Part shown: in pieces, positions 47,681 to 60,355 of the stretch
How positions within the stretch are numbered: position 1 is the first letter of the stretch
Layout: the number at the start of each line of letters is the position of its first letter
From: Poecilobothrus nobilitatus
Lineage: Eukaryota > Arthropoda > Insecta > Diptera > Dolichopodidae
Assembly: GCA_947095535.1 (NCBI GenBank)
Contig: OX352774.1
Span: 239,965,825-240,029,824 of the forward strand
DNA length: 64,000 nucleotides
Reading direction: 5' to 3'
Notes under the pieces: model-generated
What the model was told of the DNA's origin: nothing
Databases searched by the model: none
The model's input: only the letters and a program-made list of their open reading frames with translations
Position numbers and translations under genes: made by a program

Positions 47681-48426
47681 AACAAGTAAATGTAACAGTA
47701 AGTCGATGCAACTGACTTATTTATACCCTACACCTAAAAAACTCAAATTAAATTAAAAATCCATAAGTTATTTTAGTTAGGTATTTAATATAACTAAGCT
47801 AAAAAAAAAAATGCTTTTACAACCTTTGTACAAAATTTCAGATTTCTGTCTTTATTAAATACGAAAATATGCTTGTTAGGTTTTGGGAAGTGTGGCACCC
47901 GGACCATCACCCCAATTCATCTCAAATTTTAGAGACAACATTAAAAACAGGGTAGAACACTCTTATATCAAATTTCAAGTTTTTATGTTTATTAATTTCG
48001 AAGATATGCTTGTTCGATTTTGGGAGTTGTGTGGAAGATACCAGAACAACCATTCCAATTCATCTGAAATTTTAAGCAAATCAGGGATTCAGGAAACAGC
48101 ACCCTCGTATCAAATTTGAAGTTTCTATCTTTATTAATTTCGAAGATATGCTTGTTCGGTTTTGGGAGTTGTATGGGATTTCGCCCATTTGCAATCCCCG
48201 CCTTTCTTTAGTTGTTGTATAACCTACAGTATAAATTTCATCAAAATAGCATCATTATTTTTACAGTTATCGTGCGTACGGACGGACGGACATCGCTAAA
48301 TCGACTCAGGAGGTGATCCTGTTTGAGAATATATCTACATGTCCATATCGAACTCACTTCCTTTTGGTGGTTACAAATACCATACCAAAGTTAATATACT
48401 CTATATTTTAGGTGTAAGGTATACAA
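47681..48426 (+). mobile_element. Family C element, complete-looking copy
   Basis: Inverted termini: 'taccctacacctaaaa' near the start and 'ttttaggtgtaaggta' at 48407-48422 (15 of 16 pair). Internally a unit of about 138 bp starting 'atgcttgtt.g.ttttggga' occurs at 47869, 48005 and 48146. Near the 3' end are 'cagttatcgtgcgta', a (CGGA)n run at 48278-48291, 'atcgactcaggaggtgatcc' and 'cgaactcacttccttttggt'. No transposase is present. The layout (inverted ends, internal tandem units, GTCC/GGAC run) fits a Helentron-type non-autonomous element. The open frame inside is a by-product. Confidence 0.88.
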
Positions 48427-48884
48427 ACTTGCCCAAAATTAATTGCTCCACAGCTGCTTTAACTATCAATTAATGAAAACAATTTCCCAAATAAATATAA
48501 CCATAAAGTTCGGTCTGTAAAATATAAGCAAAAATTTTCTTCCACTTTTTGACTTAAAATTCAAAATTAAATTTTATTTAAATTGCACTAAAAGTTTCCC
48601 AACGTCATTAGATCAACGTCAAAAAAGGAACGCCACTGATGCTCAGTTCTACACTATCGAATTGTACGTGTACGATATAAGTGTATAATAATATAGCGAA
48701 ATTTAAGAAGGACATTAACACCCTTCTTCAAAATAACTCTCCAAATCTTTGCTTTATCCTCCATAATCCTAATTATCCAAAACCAAATTTTCCAAGTAAT
48801 TTATCTTCTTATCTTTTTCCCCAAAACCAAACTGTACATTATATCACTATGTTTTAAAGGACCCATCATAAAGTTTGGTTTCAA
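48427..48884. other. Spacer without recognised gene
   Basis: Slightly more G+C than average, no feature recognised. Confidence 0.4.
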
Positions 48885-48930
48885 AGGGAGTGGTTTTGGT
48901 TGGTTAAAGTTCAGCACTACCCAAACGAGC
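48885..48930 (+). mobile_element. Group 2 SINE tail fragment
   Basis: 'ggttttggttggttaaagtt' then 'cagcactacccaa' matches the tail signature 'gggtttagtcagtaagaatt' plus 'gacactaccaa' of the long SINEs, and even better the fragment at 25262. Confidence 0.45.
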
Positions 48931-48954
48931 CTCGTGCTGTTACTTTGAGCGACT

Positions 48955-49320
48955 TTCGATGTTATGCGAGTTTAAGAGAGATTTTAGAGTTGGTTACAAA
49001 ATCAACTTTAAGGCTATAAGCTTTTTCGAGAATATGTATATAATCCTCCTAATTCAAAACTCGCATATACATATTTCTAAATATTCTGTTAAAGGTGTAT
49101 AATCCTAATTTTAGATTCAATCCTAAAAGCCCTCCCAAAAACCCTGATAATAGGACTATTACTAATATATATATTTTGGAAAAAGCAAATAACTCTGATT
49201 TTGTAATCAACTCTAAAAACCCTCCTAATTCAGAACCTCGCACATATACATATTAGTAAATATTCTGGAAAAAGGGGATACCCCAATTTTTATCCAAAAC
49301 TCTAAAATACCTCCTAATAC
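48955..49320. repeat. ~88-bp satellite array with orientation switch
   Basis: One plus-oriented unit (48962-49036: 'gcgagtttaagagagatttt', 'agagttggttacaaaatcaa', 'ctataagctttttcgagaat') is followed from 49037 by inverted units. 'cctcctaattcaaaactcgc' (49044) and 'cctcctaattcagaacctcg' (49221) stand 177 bp apart, twice the basic period, with a half-way unit between. Ends with 'aaatacctcctaatacg'. Confidence 0.8.
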
Positions 49321-49370
49321 GTTTGCTCTACATATTCTATTACGTTCTTCTTTTAATAATAAAAATAGTG

Positions 49371-49430
49371 TGGGTCTTAATTCCAATTAAAAGAGAATTA
49401 AAGTCCCGCGGGCTTTATTTCCTCGGTCGT
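49371..49430. repeat. Small foldback of the palindrome family
   Basis: 'ggtcttaattcc' faces 'agaattaaagtcc', then 'cgcgggctttatttcc'. It resembles the 44.5-kb and 45.6-kb palindromes. Confidence 0.5.
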
Positions 49431-52400
49431 TTTGTTACTGCACTGGAGACGACATATAAATTATTATGATCCCGTCGTTACATTTGCTTTCAGTTGCATT
49501 TCAGGATTTTGTTAAATTTTCATATTAATAGATTTAATTACAATTTTTCGAACACCTAGAAATCGCTTTATTTTCGATTTGGAAATGAACTAAAGTCAAT
49601 TTAACTTATTATTACATTTGGTCTTATTTCAGGTCATCCTATCTATTTATCTAAAATTCTTTTCATTCTATTTATCTTTTCTATTTATTTTTTAAATAAT
49701 TCTTTACAACTTATTGGTTCATTTCTCAAATAAAAATGTCACATTTTTAAGAAAATTAATTTTTTTTTTTTAATTTTAATAAAAATATTTTTAATATTAT
49801 TAAATTTCAATTTGATTTGATAATAATAATGTACCAAATAGAATCATCCATTCAATAAATTGATGATCGCATAAATTGTAAAAAAAAAGTAATGTATAAA
49901 TACTAATATTTAACAGAAAATTTAATTTAATTTTCTTATTTCCAATTTTTAAGTGGATAATTTCATGACCTTCAGCCATAACAAAAATTCCATTAATTTT
50001 TTTTTTTGTTTTTTTCTTTTTTTAAAGCAGTATAAATTTTTTACACGCATTCCGAATTTAAAAGCTCATAAATTAACCAACATATTTTACTGTCATAATG
50101 AATTAAACAAAAGCAAAAAAAAGCCTTAAGAGTTAAAAAAAGCAAAAAAAAGAGAATAAAAAAGACTTTTAAATGGTGTCATTATTATGGTTTTCAAATA
50201 ATTTGTAATATAAATTTTATATTAGTAATATTATTTTTATTAAATTTGCAAAAATTAATAAAAATAAAGAAAAAAAGGCATATAGAATTGTCGTCGTTTA
50301 TACAAGTTGCTCCCTATAAACTTAATACGACGATACAAAGCAAAATCGCCATTACGGTTTGATTTCTTATTATATGTATATACCTGGACTTCAAGGAAAA
50401 ACCGAACACTTTTGTTTTTCAAATCTAAAAAAGTTTCATCTATTCAATGAGAACGTGGAAATAATTTTTTTTTTTTTTTTTGAAACATTTTAAGAGGAAA
50501 TACAAAACTAAGTCTTGATTTACACTATATCGGGCTCCATGCTCTGTTATTTTGTAACTTTTATTATATTTCTTTTATATTTAGGATATTTCTTTAAAAA
50601 AAAAAAAAACCACCCTTACTCTATACAACCTTGGGTCAAATGCATAAAACTGAGCTTGAACTCAAAATTTAACTTTTTCGAACAAAATTATGAGTTCAAG
50701 CGTAGTTTTTGTTTGAAAAAGTGAATATGAATTTCAAGTTCAGTTTTATGCATTCGACCCCTTATCTCTATACTAAAAATAACCTTAACTCTATACTTTA
50801 TAGAATGCCTCATACCTTATCTCAACTTCTTATCCTTAAAATTAACACATTACATTACATTACACACACAAATTACCAATATTGTACAATAGCTTCAAAA
50901 CTAATGCTTATTTTAAAAGGGAGATGACACTACCAAAGAAAATTTTGAGCGTTCATCTCAATTGGTGTTTTGTTGAGATTCTCACCTACTTTAGTAAAAC
51001 AAAACCAAAATCACTTGAATAGATTGAATTAAACCGAAATATCAAAAAGCCTTCATGGAATCTGTTATCTGACCTGTTAGATGTTAATATGAATATAGTT
51101 TAGGTTAAAAGAACTGTATAAGTGTTTCAACTAAAAGTTAACAAAGCTTAAGTATAAATAACTGTAAAAATTTATTTTTTATTGGTTTTGTAATTTGTGT
51201 AGCAAAAATATTTTTAAAACTGTATGCAGCCTCCAACTATTTATAGAAAATATTTTTAGCTATCTGAAACCCTTTTAAGAACATTATGATATTTAAAATG
51301 ATTAGACAATTAGACAATTTAACACAGGATTAAATATATAATTATTCAAAAGCTAATCAATGTCTGTCTCTTATTACAATCAAAAAACAATCAACAAAAT
51401 GCGAGTATTAAATAATAAAAAAAAAAAATTTATTCATTTTCTATTTATTTCTAGCTTTTTTTTTTTCTTCTATTCAATTTTTAACAATCCTGTATATTTT
51501 CTTCTTTTTCTTTTATACTAATTTAATAATATCATAAAATAGCATTAAAAAAATAATATAAAAAATAAAAAAGAAAATGAAAATGAAAAAAAAAAAAAAC
51601 ATTTTGACTGACACGATAGATATACATACATACATATATGTATATAGCAATAAGAACATTTATGTAATGAAGAGGAGGCATTCCAATGCAATAACAATAA
51701 TATCACTTGAGTTTCTTTCCTTTTTTTTTTTGTTTTTTGTTTTTTTGTTGTTTTTTTTTTTCTTTGTTTTAATATTATTAAAATATCGTAATTTTGTGGT
51801 AAATGTTTAAAAAAAAAAAAGCAATAATAATAATAAAAATGAATTCTTTGAGTATCATTATTATTATTTTCATCAATTATTGATGATGAGAACAAAACAA
51901 ATCAACATATGTATATATATATGTATATACATATGTATAAAATGAAATGAATTTAAGATATAACAGGAAAACAAAATTTCAATAGTATTAAATTTTAAGC
52001 CTTTTATACACATTTGGTTGTTTTGTCGTGTATATGTTACTAAAAACTCTACTTGTTTTATACTTTTTTTTTTTTTTTATTTTTTTTATTTTCTTTTTTT
52101 TTACTTAACATAATAACGAACCAATAATTTTGTTATTTTGGCTTTCTATTTAATTCTCATTTGGTTTAAAACTTCCCTAAACGGATCGGATCTTCCCTTC
52201 AGTTTTTCTTCAATTATTGTTATTATTTTGTTATTTTCGTTTAAATCCAATTCCCAAAAGACTACAACATAATATAAACGAAAAAAAAAAAATAAATAAA
52301 AATGAAGAAAATAAAAAATTATATACTAAAATAATATGAAAATGGGGAAATTTAATCAACAGGATAAAAAAATTTTCAGAAAATGTAAAAAAATATCGAG

Positions 52401-54493
52401 AATAAAACAAAAAAGAAAAAAGTAAAAAAACAATAAAAAAAAAAAATCGTATTTTTATTTTCTTTAATAAAGTTAAAATGTACATTTTAACAAAGTCATT
52501 TTTGTCGAATGGCGAACATATATATATATACATATGTACCTCTTATACAGAAGTTTAAACTAAAGTATATAGAAGAAAATAAACAGAAAAACTTTCTCTT
52601 TTATGACCATGATCTAGTATATTTGGTTTCAGATTGAGGAGCTAGTAAAAAATTATCTTTATACAACCAAAATTAAAAATACGGGCTTAGAACCTCCTAT
52701 TAAAAATGAAACTTATCTCATGATTATAATGTTTCAAATATTATCTTTTATGAAAATATCTATATAGAATGAAAAATTTTTCACGAAATTTCAGAAATCC
52801 GTTTTAACAGACAGTACCTATAATTAAAACAGAAAAACTTGCACTTATTATATAAATATATAATATGTATATAACTTGTATTAATGACGTTCAATACAAA
52901 TGTAATTTATTTATTTCTAAATCTTAAGTTTTGTATTGATGTATCTCTTGCACTTTCAATCCTCTTTCAGAATTCGTTACTCTAAGATAATGCTACTGCA
53001 ATTCTATAAGTTTTTTTATTTTTTTAATCGCACTACAAACATCGATTTATTCTTTAAAAAATAGTAAAAAACTATAGTAAAATCCTATCAAATATGAAAT
53101 CTTATCGATCATACAATAATAAAAGCATTCATTTATATTTTCTATATAAAAGAAAAATATTCTTCAAGAGAAAAAATCAAAACATTTCCCATTGTGTTAG
53201 CCAAATGAAAAGTTACCAGATTAGAACCTAGAAATCTTCTAAAGTAAGATTCATTCTATAACTATATTTTATATAGATAACTATAAAATATTATTAATTG
53301 TTCTATATATAATTTTTCTTTTTAAGCCCATTTTGAAATTAATTTTCATCCTTATAAAATCTACTCAAGTAAAAAGTCAAGCCAACATTATTTCAATGTA
53401 CTGCCATTGATCATAATACACATAAAATATGTAATGACTTTATAAATTTTCAATTACGTTGTGAATTTTTCTTGACTATTTGATATTAAAGGGGGATCTT
53501 CTTATATATACAACACCCAAAAGATTTATTTAAAAGCCCATTATTTTTTTTTTTTTATTTTTTTTTTCTATTTAGAAAATGTCATGTACTTATTATATAC
53601 GCATATGAATTTTTTTCTTTGACAATTCTTATTAAGAGATCAGTTTTGCTTGTCTTCTTTTAAAAAGACTTTGTTCTGCTTTTTTTTTTTTTTATTTCTG
53701 TTTATTTGCCGTCATTAGAAAGTTCTTTTCTTTTCAATATTTTATAAAGTCTGTTTAATGAAAATGGAAGAAAATAGAAGATTTTCATATAATTTTTTAT
53801 TTTGTTTTGAAACAATATTTAGGAATCAACTTTTAAGCTTATTTTTTTTATACTGTTTATTTTTCTTATTATCTTTTTTTCTCTTAAATTTTCTTTTTTC
53901 TTTTGTTGTTGTTTTTTTTTTTTTTGTTTTTGAAGAAAAACAAAAATATACGACAATTGAAATTGACGTGATGTTTTTTTCTTTTCCTAACTACACATTT
54001 ATTATTATTTTTATTTTTAAGATTTTTATAATTTTCTTTCTCTTTACGTTTCTTTTCTAATTTAATATTTTTGTTTTTGGTTTCTTATGAAAAGAATTAA
54101 TAAAACAATGTTTTATCCAATACGTTGTGTTTTCCTTTTTTTTTAGATTAGAATTTCTATTTATAAATTAAATAAATGAAATTTAAATGAAATCAAATAA
54201 AATTATATTTCAGATATAGGGGAAAAATTTAATAAAACTTATATTTTAAATATTTGAAACAAAAAGAGTATGTCTATTCGAACTAAAGAATTGATAATAC
54301 ATTTTCTATTAAATATAGATATAATATTAATTAATATATGAGCTTTAGTTTTTTTTATTTTTACTATTAAACATTTAAAATATATTCTTGCAACTCATGT
54401 TATACACAGAATTGGAGGAATATTTTTTCAAATATATATTCCCCCATTTTCAAATATATATTTATTACTTAAGTTCTGCATAATATTTTTCCT
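49431..54493. other. AT-rich stretch without supported gene
   Basis: Very homopolymer-rich. The long frames at 51545-51895, 52231-52533 and 53758-54060 are chains of F, L, K and I codons. A plus-strand frame of 44 codons follows 'tatttggtttcag' (52632), but I judge it chance. A SINE tail lies at 50930. Confidence 0.55.
50930..50998 (+). mobile_element. Group 2 SINE tail fragment
   Basis: 'gacactaccaaagaaaattt', 'caattggtgttttgttgaga' and 'ttctcacctac' match the reverse complement of 25262-25350 and the tail of 30147-30735. Confidence 0.6.
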
Positions 54494-54668
54494 GGGGTCT
54501 CGGTCGCCTAGTAGGTAAGAGCATATAAACAACGCTGTAAACACCGAGAGAGGGTGGGTTCGAATCCCACGCACGTCGTAAGAGTTATTCCCCCTTACGA
54601 CATTTGCAGCCACGCCTGAACAGGAAAGACTGTGTAATTTTCTGTCCACATTTATGTATTAAAAAATC
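54494..54668 (+). mobile_element. tRNA-derived SINE, group 1
   Basis: Head ggggtctcggtcgcctag with a changed A box, and an exact B box ggttcgaatcc at 54557-54567. The downstream hairpin GTCGTAAG...CTTACGAC is perfect, followed by 'gcctgaacaggaaagactgt', 'gtaattttctgt' and 'cacatttatgt'. Aligns throughout with 11000-11175. Confidence 0.9.
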
Positions 54669-54837
54669 AGAATCAGAAAATCCAATCAGAAAACGTCAAA
54701 AGACAGAAATACATATTTAAAAATCAATATAAAAGTTAAGTAGGTACATAAATTTTTTTGCAATTTAGTATCAAAATATACCGTTATATGAAACAAAATT
54801 TTTTATAGATTTTCGTTTCTATGTTTTTTTTTTTTTT

Positions 54838-55365
54838 TTTTTCCTAAGGGAGGTGGGAATCTTCCAAAGACACCAAGAATTTCCCCTTGGTAGTGTCAGA
54901 TTCTTACTGACTAAACCCACCTCCCCCTTTAGCCAATATAGTGGGATGAAACCCTTACCTGCGAACGCAGTATATTGGCTAGGGAGTAGGAAAGGATAGG
55001 AAAATGGATACGGAAACATTGAATTGGGAGTGGGACTGTAAGGAAACAATGAATCCGCCTATTATTATTATTTTGCTAACAGTGACTAAAGCCGTCACAA
55101 TAGTTACAACATGTAGTAGTAGTATATATTACTACATGAGGCAACTATTGAAGGCAACCCCCACTGTCACTGTAGCGGCTGTTATTATTGGTATTAATAT
55201 TTTTTATTAATATTATTATTATTTTACTACAGAGTCAGCGCCATCAGTGGATTATAACGTGCAGCAGTATATAACACCTTACTTGCATGATATAACCAAA
55301 GATACCCCCACTGTAGTAGCTATTATTATTATTACTATTATTATTATTATTATAATTATTGTTAT
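54838..55365 (-). mobile_element. Long SINE, group 2, 5'-truncated
   Basis: The reverse complement matches the body and tail of 30147-30735: '(ATA)n', 'agctactacagtggggg', 'gtaaggtgttatatactgct', 'gtcccactcccaattcaatg', 'ctccctagccaatatact', 'ggtgggtttagtcagtaaga'. The tRNA-like head is missing at the 55365 side. Copies carry different ATT/ATA run lengths. Confidence 0.85.
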
Positions 55366-56372
55366 GTATCTGCGGAACGCTTTTATTCAAAACCTACAGA
55401 AATTTTGAGAGAAAGGTAAGATCTTTGAGAATTAGTATAAGTTCGATCAAAACAAATTTTTGGACTTTCCTTTGTTATTATAAAGAATATTTTTATAGAC
55501 CTCTAACTTAGTCATCTATTTAAATTTGTTATAGATGAAAAACATAAAAATGAAAGTTATAATATTTTTTGATCTCTTAATGTTTTTCATAATCTAAAAA
55601 AAAAAAATTAAAAAATATTTGACGCAAAAGTAGTCTAATACTAAACTGTTTTTATTGCATTTCTACCTTGTTTGTTTTTTGTTTTTGTTTTTTTTTTTTT
55701 GGTACTGGTGATTTATCAAAAATGTAATAACAGAAATTTTTAAAAAAATATCCTTTATAAATTTAATTTTATTTATTATTAATAAATTGTCGTCGTTACG
55801 TTATGCCTTTAATTAATTCATTTTAAATGCACATTAAATGGCTATATCCTATACGATTTATTAATCAATTTTGAAAATAAATTTAAATTTTTATTACTAA
55901 ATAATTTTTATTGATTTAATACTATTTAATACTCAATTTTATTTTATAATAGATATAAATATTCTTTTTAACAACAAAAAAAAAAACAAAAAAAAAATTA
56001 CCTTTAAATTTTCATAAATAAAAATTACCTAAATGAAAATTTCCAAATAATTTTACAAAATTTTTTAAACAATTCTATATAATAATTATAAATAATACAT
56101 CAAACATTTAACAAAATTTTTAAATATAAAATCATATCAATCAATAAAATCCTTTCTCATATAATTTATATCTTCTGGCTGTTATTTATAAAATAATATT
56201 TTATAATACAACATCCATATATATATTATATATATGAATATATATAATATAATACTAACACTTATTTAAAAACTATATACATATTTTTCGATGATAATAA
56301 TAACAGGTAATCTTATAATTGTTGCATCATATTTATTCCATTAAAAAAGAATATATTATTTGTTCAATATAA

Positions 56373-56409
<37 letters not shown>

Positions 56410-58993
56410 CATATATGTTTTAGTATATAACCAATATTATAATATGTAATTTACTGAAACTTTATTAATACACTTTATAGAGTTTTAGATACCATAAATA
56501 CTGGATGAATGTGTACAATTCATAAAACACTTTAAATATACTATAGGGAAAATTTTTAAACACAAATTTAAAAAAATTATAGTATTTGAACATATGTATA
56601 TCATTATTAATGTCATTAACCTCCAACACATTTTTTAACACATAACCCTGGAATTTACTAATTTTATTTTTCAGATGTTAATATTAAATATTAATGAAAT
56701 CGGCTACCAGTTCAACTTTTAGAGTAAATCTTTAGAGTAATCTAAGAGATCAATCCTACATACTAGTCTACCTTTTAGAGTAAATTTATTTTTGTTCTTT
56801 AAAATTTTAATAAGATATTTTTGAGGGTACAAAAAGAAAATAAATAAGTTATTAAACATTATCTTTAACAGGTACAATTCTTTAATTCAAGAAAATAAAA
56901 AATAAAAAAAAAAATAGAAATTTTTCCTTTACAGACTTAAATTTTAGTCTTATTTATCACTAAAACAAAAATAGTTTCAACTGATCATGCGCTCTTTATA
57001 ATTCAAAAATCAGAACACTTACTTAATAAACTATGTGTAGATAATCTGAAACCTATACTGCATATAAATACTAAAAAAGCTACATAAAAAAATCAGAACA
57101 ATTTAATCGAAAATCAGAGATGGAGAGCTAAAAAGTTTTATGTTTTAGCCGAATCGACTAACAATAGTATTCTAGGGTTAATATGAATTTCTTAACAATT
57201 AAAAGTGTTCAATATAACCGGTACATGGTCCGTCATCTAAAGATTTCAGCATGATTAAAACTTTTATCAATATCATAGTTTTATTTTTTGGAATGACATA
57301 ATATGCTTATGTTTTAGCTTTAACCCTTTAACCCTTTAATTCTAAGAAATCTCGGGTATTATCATTAAATCTTTTCTAGTTTTTAGTTAGTTGTTGATGC
57401 TAATCTACATCTAAAATCTAAATCTAAAAATACTTCTATTTATTCCAATTTTTTTTTTTTTATAATATGAATTAAAATAATGTAATTTAATATATTTGTA
57501 ATTACAATTTTTTTTTATCTCAATTTTAACAGCAAATATGAGCAAATCGAAAATATGATGCAAAAAAATGACACTTTGTTTAAATTCAAATGAAGGCCAA
57601 CTAGCAAAATTGCATTGATTCCAGACCAAAATATATATGTACATTAAATATTTATGTAATCTAAATTACTAAAGTAAAGGTTCTTCATTTAAAATAAAAA
57701 TATCCTCATCCTTAAAATAAAAATATTCACTTAAAGTAAAAATGTCTTTAGTTTAAGTAAAAAAATGTATATAAGTCATTTGTTTTACATATTTTTCCGT
57801 ATATTTTATTTATTTGACATATGCTAGCTAGTTACTTATTTTCAGTACATTATTAGGTCCTTTTAATAAATATACATACTTATAAATTAATAACTTATTC
57901 TACCCTTGTTTTAAAAAATTTTCTAATTTCGGAAAATCATCAAGATTCTTAATTTTATTACCTCCTTTATTTATCCTGATTTTTTTTTAATTTTTTTAAC
58001 TTGCTTTATCCACTTTTCTGCAATGTGGCTATTGTTACTGTTAATGTTAGTTAATTTACTTTGATCATTTTAAAAGGTAATTACTGTTTCTTATTGTGTT
58101 TCCTTATTTCTTGTAATAAAGAATTGTTTTTTTGTTTCACGTTTCAGACTATTACTTCAAATTAATATAAACATTTAACAATAAACTAAGATCTTAAAAA
58201 TTCATAGATATTGGAAACTATCTCTATATAATTTGTACTATAGATAAACTGGACTTTAGGTGAACTATAAACCAAATCAATGATAACTGCTTGTAAAATT
58301 GTTCAAAACCTAATCTTGTCTGTACCATTTTACAAATCTTCAATAATTTTTCGATCTTAACCTTGACCTTATTGATTTATATCAATAAATGAATGTCTCC
58401 TGCATAATGACAAATTGATCAACAAAAAAACTTCATAAAGGAAAAAAAAAAATTTAATAATACACATTCACATTTTTATCCGTTACTGTAAATATACGTT
58501 CATCTAATTTTATATTTTGTATAATAAATAAATTATATTTAGTTTGTGTGTTTTTTTGTGATAGATTTAATTAGAAAATTCAGACATCAAAATTTAAATA
58601 GTTATTTATTGATTTTCTAAAATATTAATATAAATTACATAATAATTATGTTATATATTTTTGTACCAATAAAGTAACAGCAATAATCTACTACAACTGT
58701 TACACTGTATATACTTTAAATAAAAATTAATCTATATATAATATTAACATCATATTCATTCATATGAAAATGTATTATACTGGAGGATATTTCAAAATAT
58801 AAATCCTTTTAAAGAATGTATACACATATATATTGTGCACTTATTTTTAAAATTTTAAAATCAATTTTATTTCATTTATATTTTAATAAATATATGTATT
58901 TTATATATATATGTATTTTTCCAATGAAAAATTTCAACCATTTCATTAAATTTAATATGTATATGAATTATATATGCGTTTACATATATTTAA
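55366..58993. other. AT-rich stretch without supported gene
   Basis: Includes a TA microsatellite (56375-56406), a threefold 'ttttagagtaaat' word (56710-56780) and a short 24-bp tandem (57670-57750). No exon is supported. Confidence 0.55.
56375..56406. repeat. (TA)n microsatellite
   Basis: Uninterrupted run of about 16 TA units. Confidence 0.95.
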
Positions 58994-59996
58994 TTGTGCC
59001 ATACCATAACCCCACAGTTCTTAAGCCCATTATAGGTCTTTCTTCTACATAGAGAGTTATAAAATCATAATGGCAATTATAGTGTTATAATTCACTATGG
59101 TCAAGAAATTTTGGGGTTATAACCAACACGAAATTTTAATGGATTTATGACTCATTAAAATTCATATAAAATTTGTGGTGTTTTGAGACAGTTTCTTTCG
59201 AGTCATAATGAACCATAAAAGATTATGTCATACCATCATAATGTTCCAAATAAAAAAGCGCAATGACAATACAATGAGTGTACTATAAAACCGATTTACC
59301 ATAAATCTGGTCAAAATCCTGATTTTTAAAATTCTATTTTTGAAATCCGGTTTTTCAAGATCCTTTAGATATTCTGAAAAAAACGAATAACACTAATTTT
59401 GAAACCAATTCTAAAATCCACCTCAATTATATTTTTAACATAGATAACTGGCGGATTTTAAAAAGATAGGATTTAGAAAAAAAAAAATTTTAAAAATTTC
59501 ACAAAACTGGAATTTAAAAAACAAAATTTTGATGAAACAGGATTGTGATAAACCAGCTTTTGATGCGATCCCCAAGTACAATATGTACAGCTATACAAAT
59601 ATAGCTTGCAATAATTAATTATGTATAGATGCTAGATTTTAAAATAAAAGAAAAGGATTTTTTTTTTAGGTGGTAGTAAAATCAGGATATTCCTTTATCA
59701 AGAGTATTTATTTATATTTTCGTATATACAAGTGAATGAATCTGGAAGATTTTTAAAATTGGATTCGGGAAAAAGTGTATAATCCTCATTTTGCAACAAA
59801 CTAAAATTCTTCCTATTCTATTTTATTTGACATAATACATATTTCAACATCATATAAGGCCATAAATATTAAAAATATTATGAGATTATGACATAGAAAT
59901 TTATGGGTTTATGTTTCACATATGGCGAGGCACTGCTGTGCAACATATCTTCATTATGGGCTTCTGGCCTGTGGGATTATGTTATGACACGGCATA
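58994..59996. mobile_element. Non-autonomous terminal-inverted-repeat element
   Basis: The left end reads 'ttgtgccataccataaccccacag', and the right end complement reads 'tatgccgtgtcataacataatcccacag' in pieces. 'aagcccat' follows in both, giving imperfect inverted ends of about 45 bp. The octamer atatttaa stands directly outside both ends (58986-58993 and 59997-60004) and may be a target-site duplication. In AT-rich DNA this could also be chance. The interior has 'gtcatacCATCATAATG'-type words and two pieces of the ~88-bp satellite. There is no transposase frame. The superfamily is undetermined; 8-bp duplications are known for hAT and P elements. Confidence 0.7.
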
Positions 59997-60261
59997 ATAT
60001 TTAATAATCATTATTTTTGTTATATATACAAATAAATATATTCTTGTACATATTATACATATATGTATATGTTTATAATATTAAAAAAAAAAGAAAAATT
60101 TATTAGAAAAAAATTATTGTAAATACTTAATAAAATCAATTACAATGAGATTAAATGAAACGATTATTTTTTTAGTTTATAAATAATTAATATCATCTTA
60201 ATTTCTTTGTACTTGTCAGGACCCGGTAGCACAAAATTTATATTATTTATAAATTTATTCT

Positions 60262-60350
60262 TGTGAAATGTCCTTTTCAACACTGTATATATCTATATAT
60301 ACAAATACGTATTTGTATTTATTATATACAGAGTTAAAAAGGACATTTCA
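60262..60350. mobile_element. 89-bp foldback mini-element
   Basis: Left 'gaaatgtccttttcaacact' pairs with the right-hand sequence 'gagttaaaaaggacatttca', with arms of about 30 bases including 'gtatata'. The pentamer attct flanks both sides (60257-60261 and 60351-60355). Confidence 0.65.
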
Positions 60351-60355
60351 ATTCT

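Noticed and set aside
47883..48119. 78-codon plus frame as a gene
   Set aside because: It lies wholly inside the family C repeat across its internal tandem units.
52632..52767. 44-codon frame after 'tttggtttcag'
   Set aside because: Composition matches the background and a similar AT-rich block occurs near 53215, so chance or repeat is more likely.
51545..54060. Long frames of about 100 codons
   Set aside because: Chains of F, L, K and I from T and A runs, overlapping on both strands, with no exon signals.
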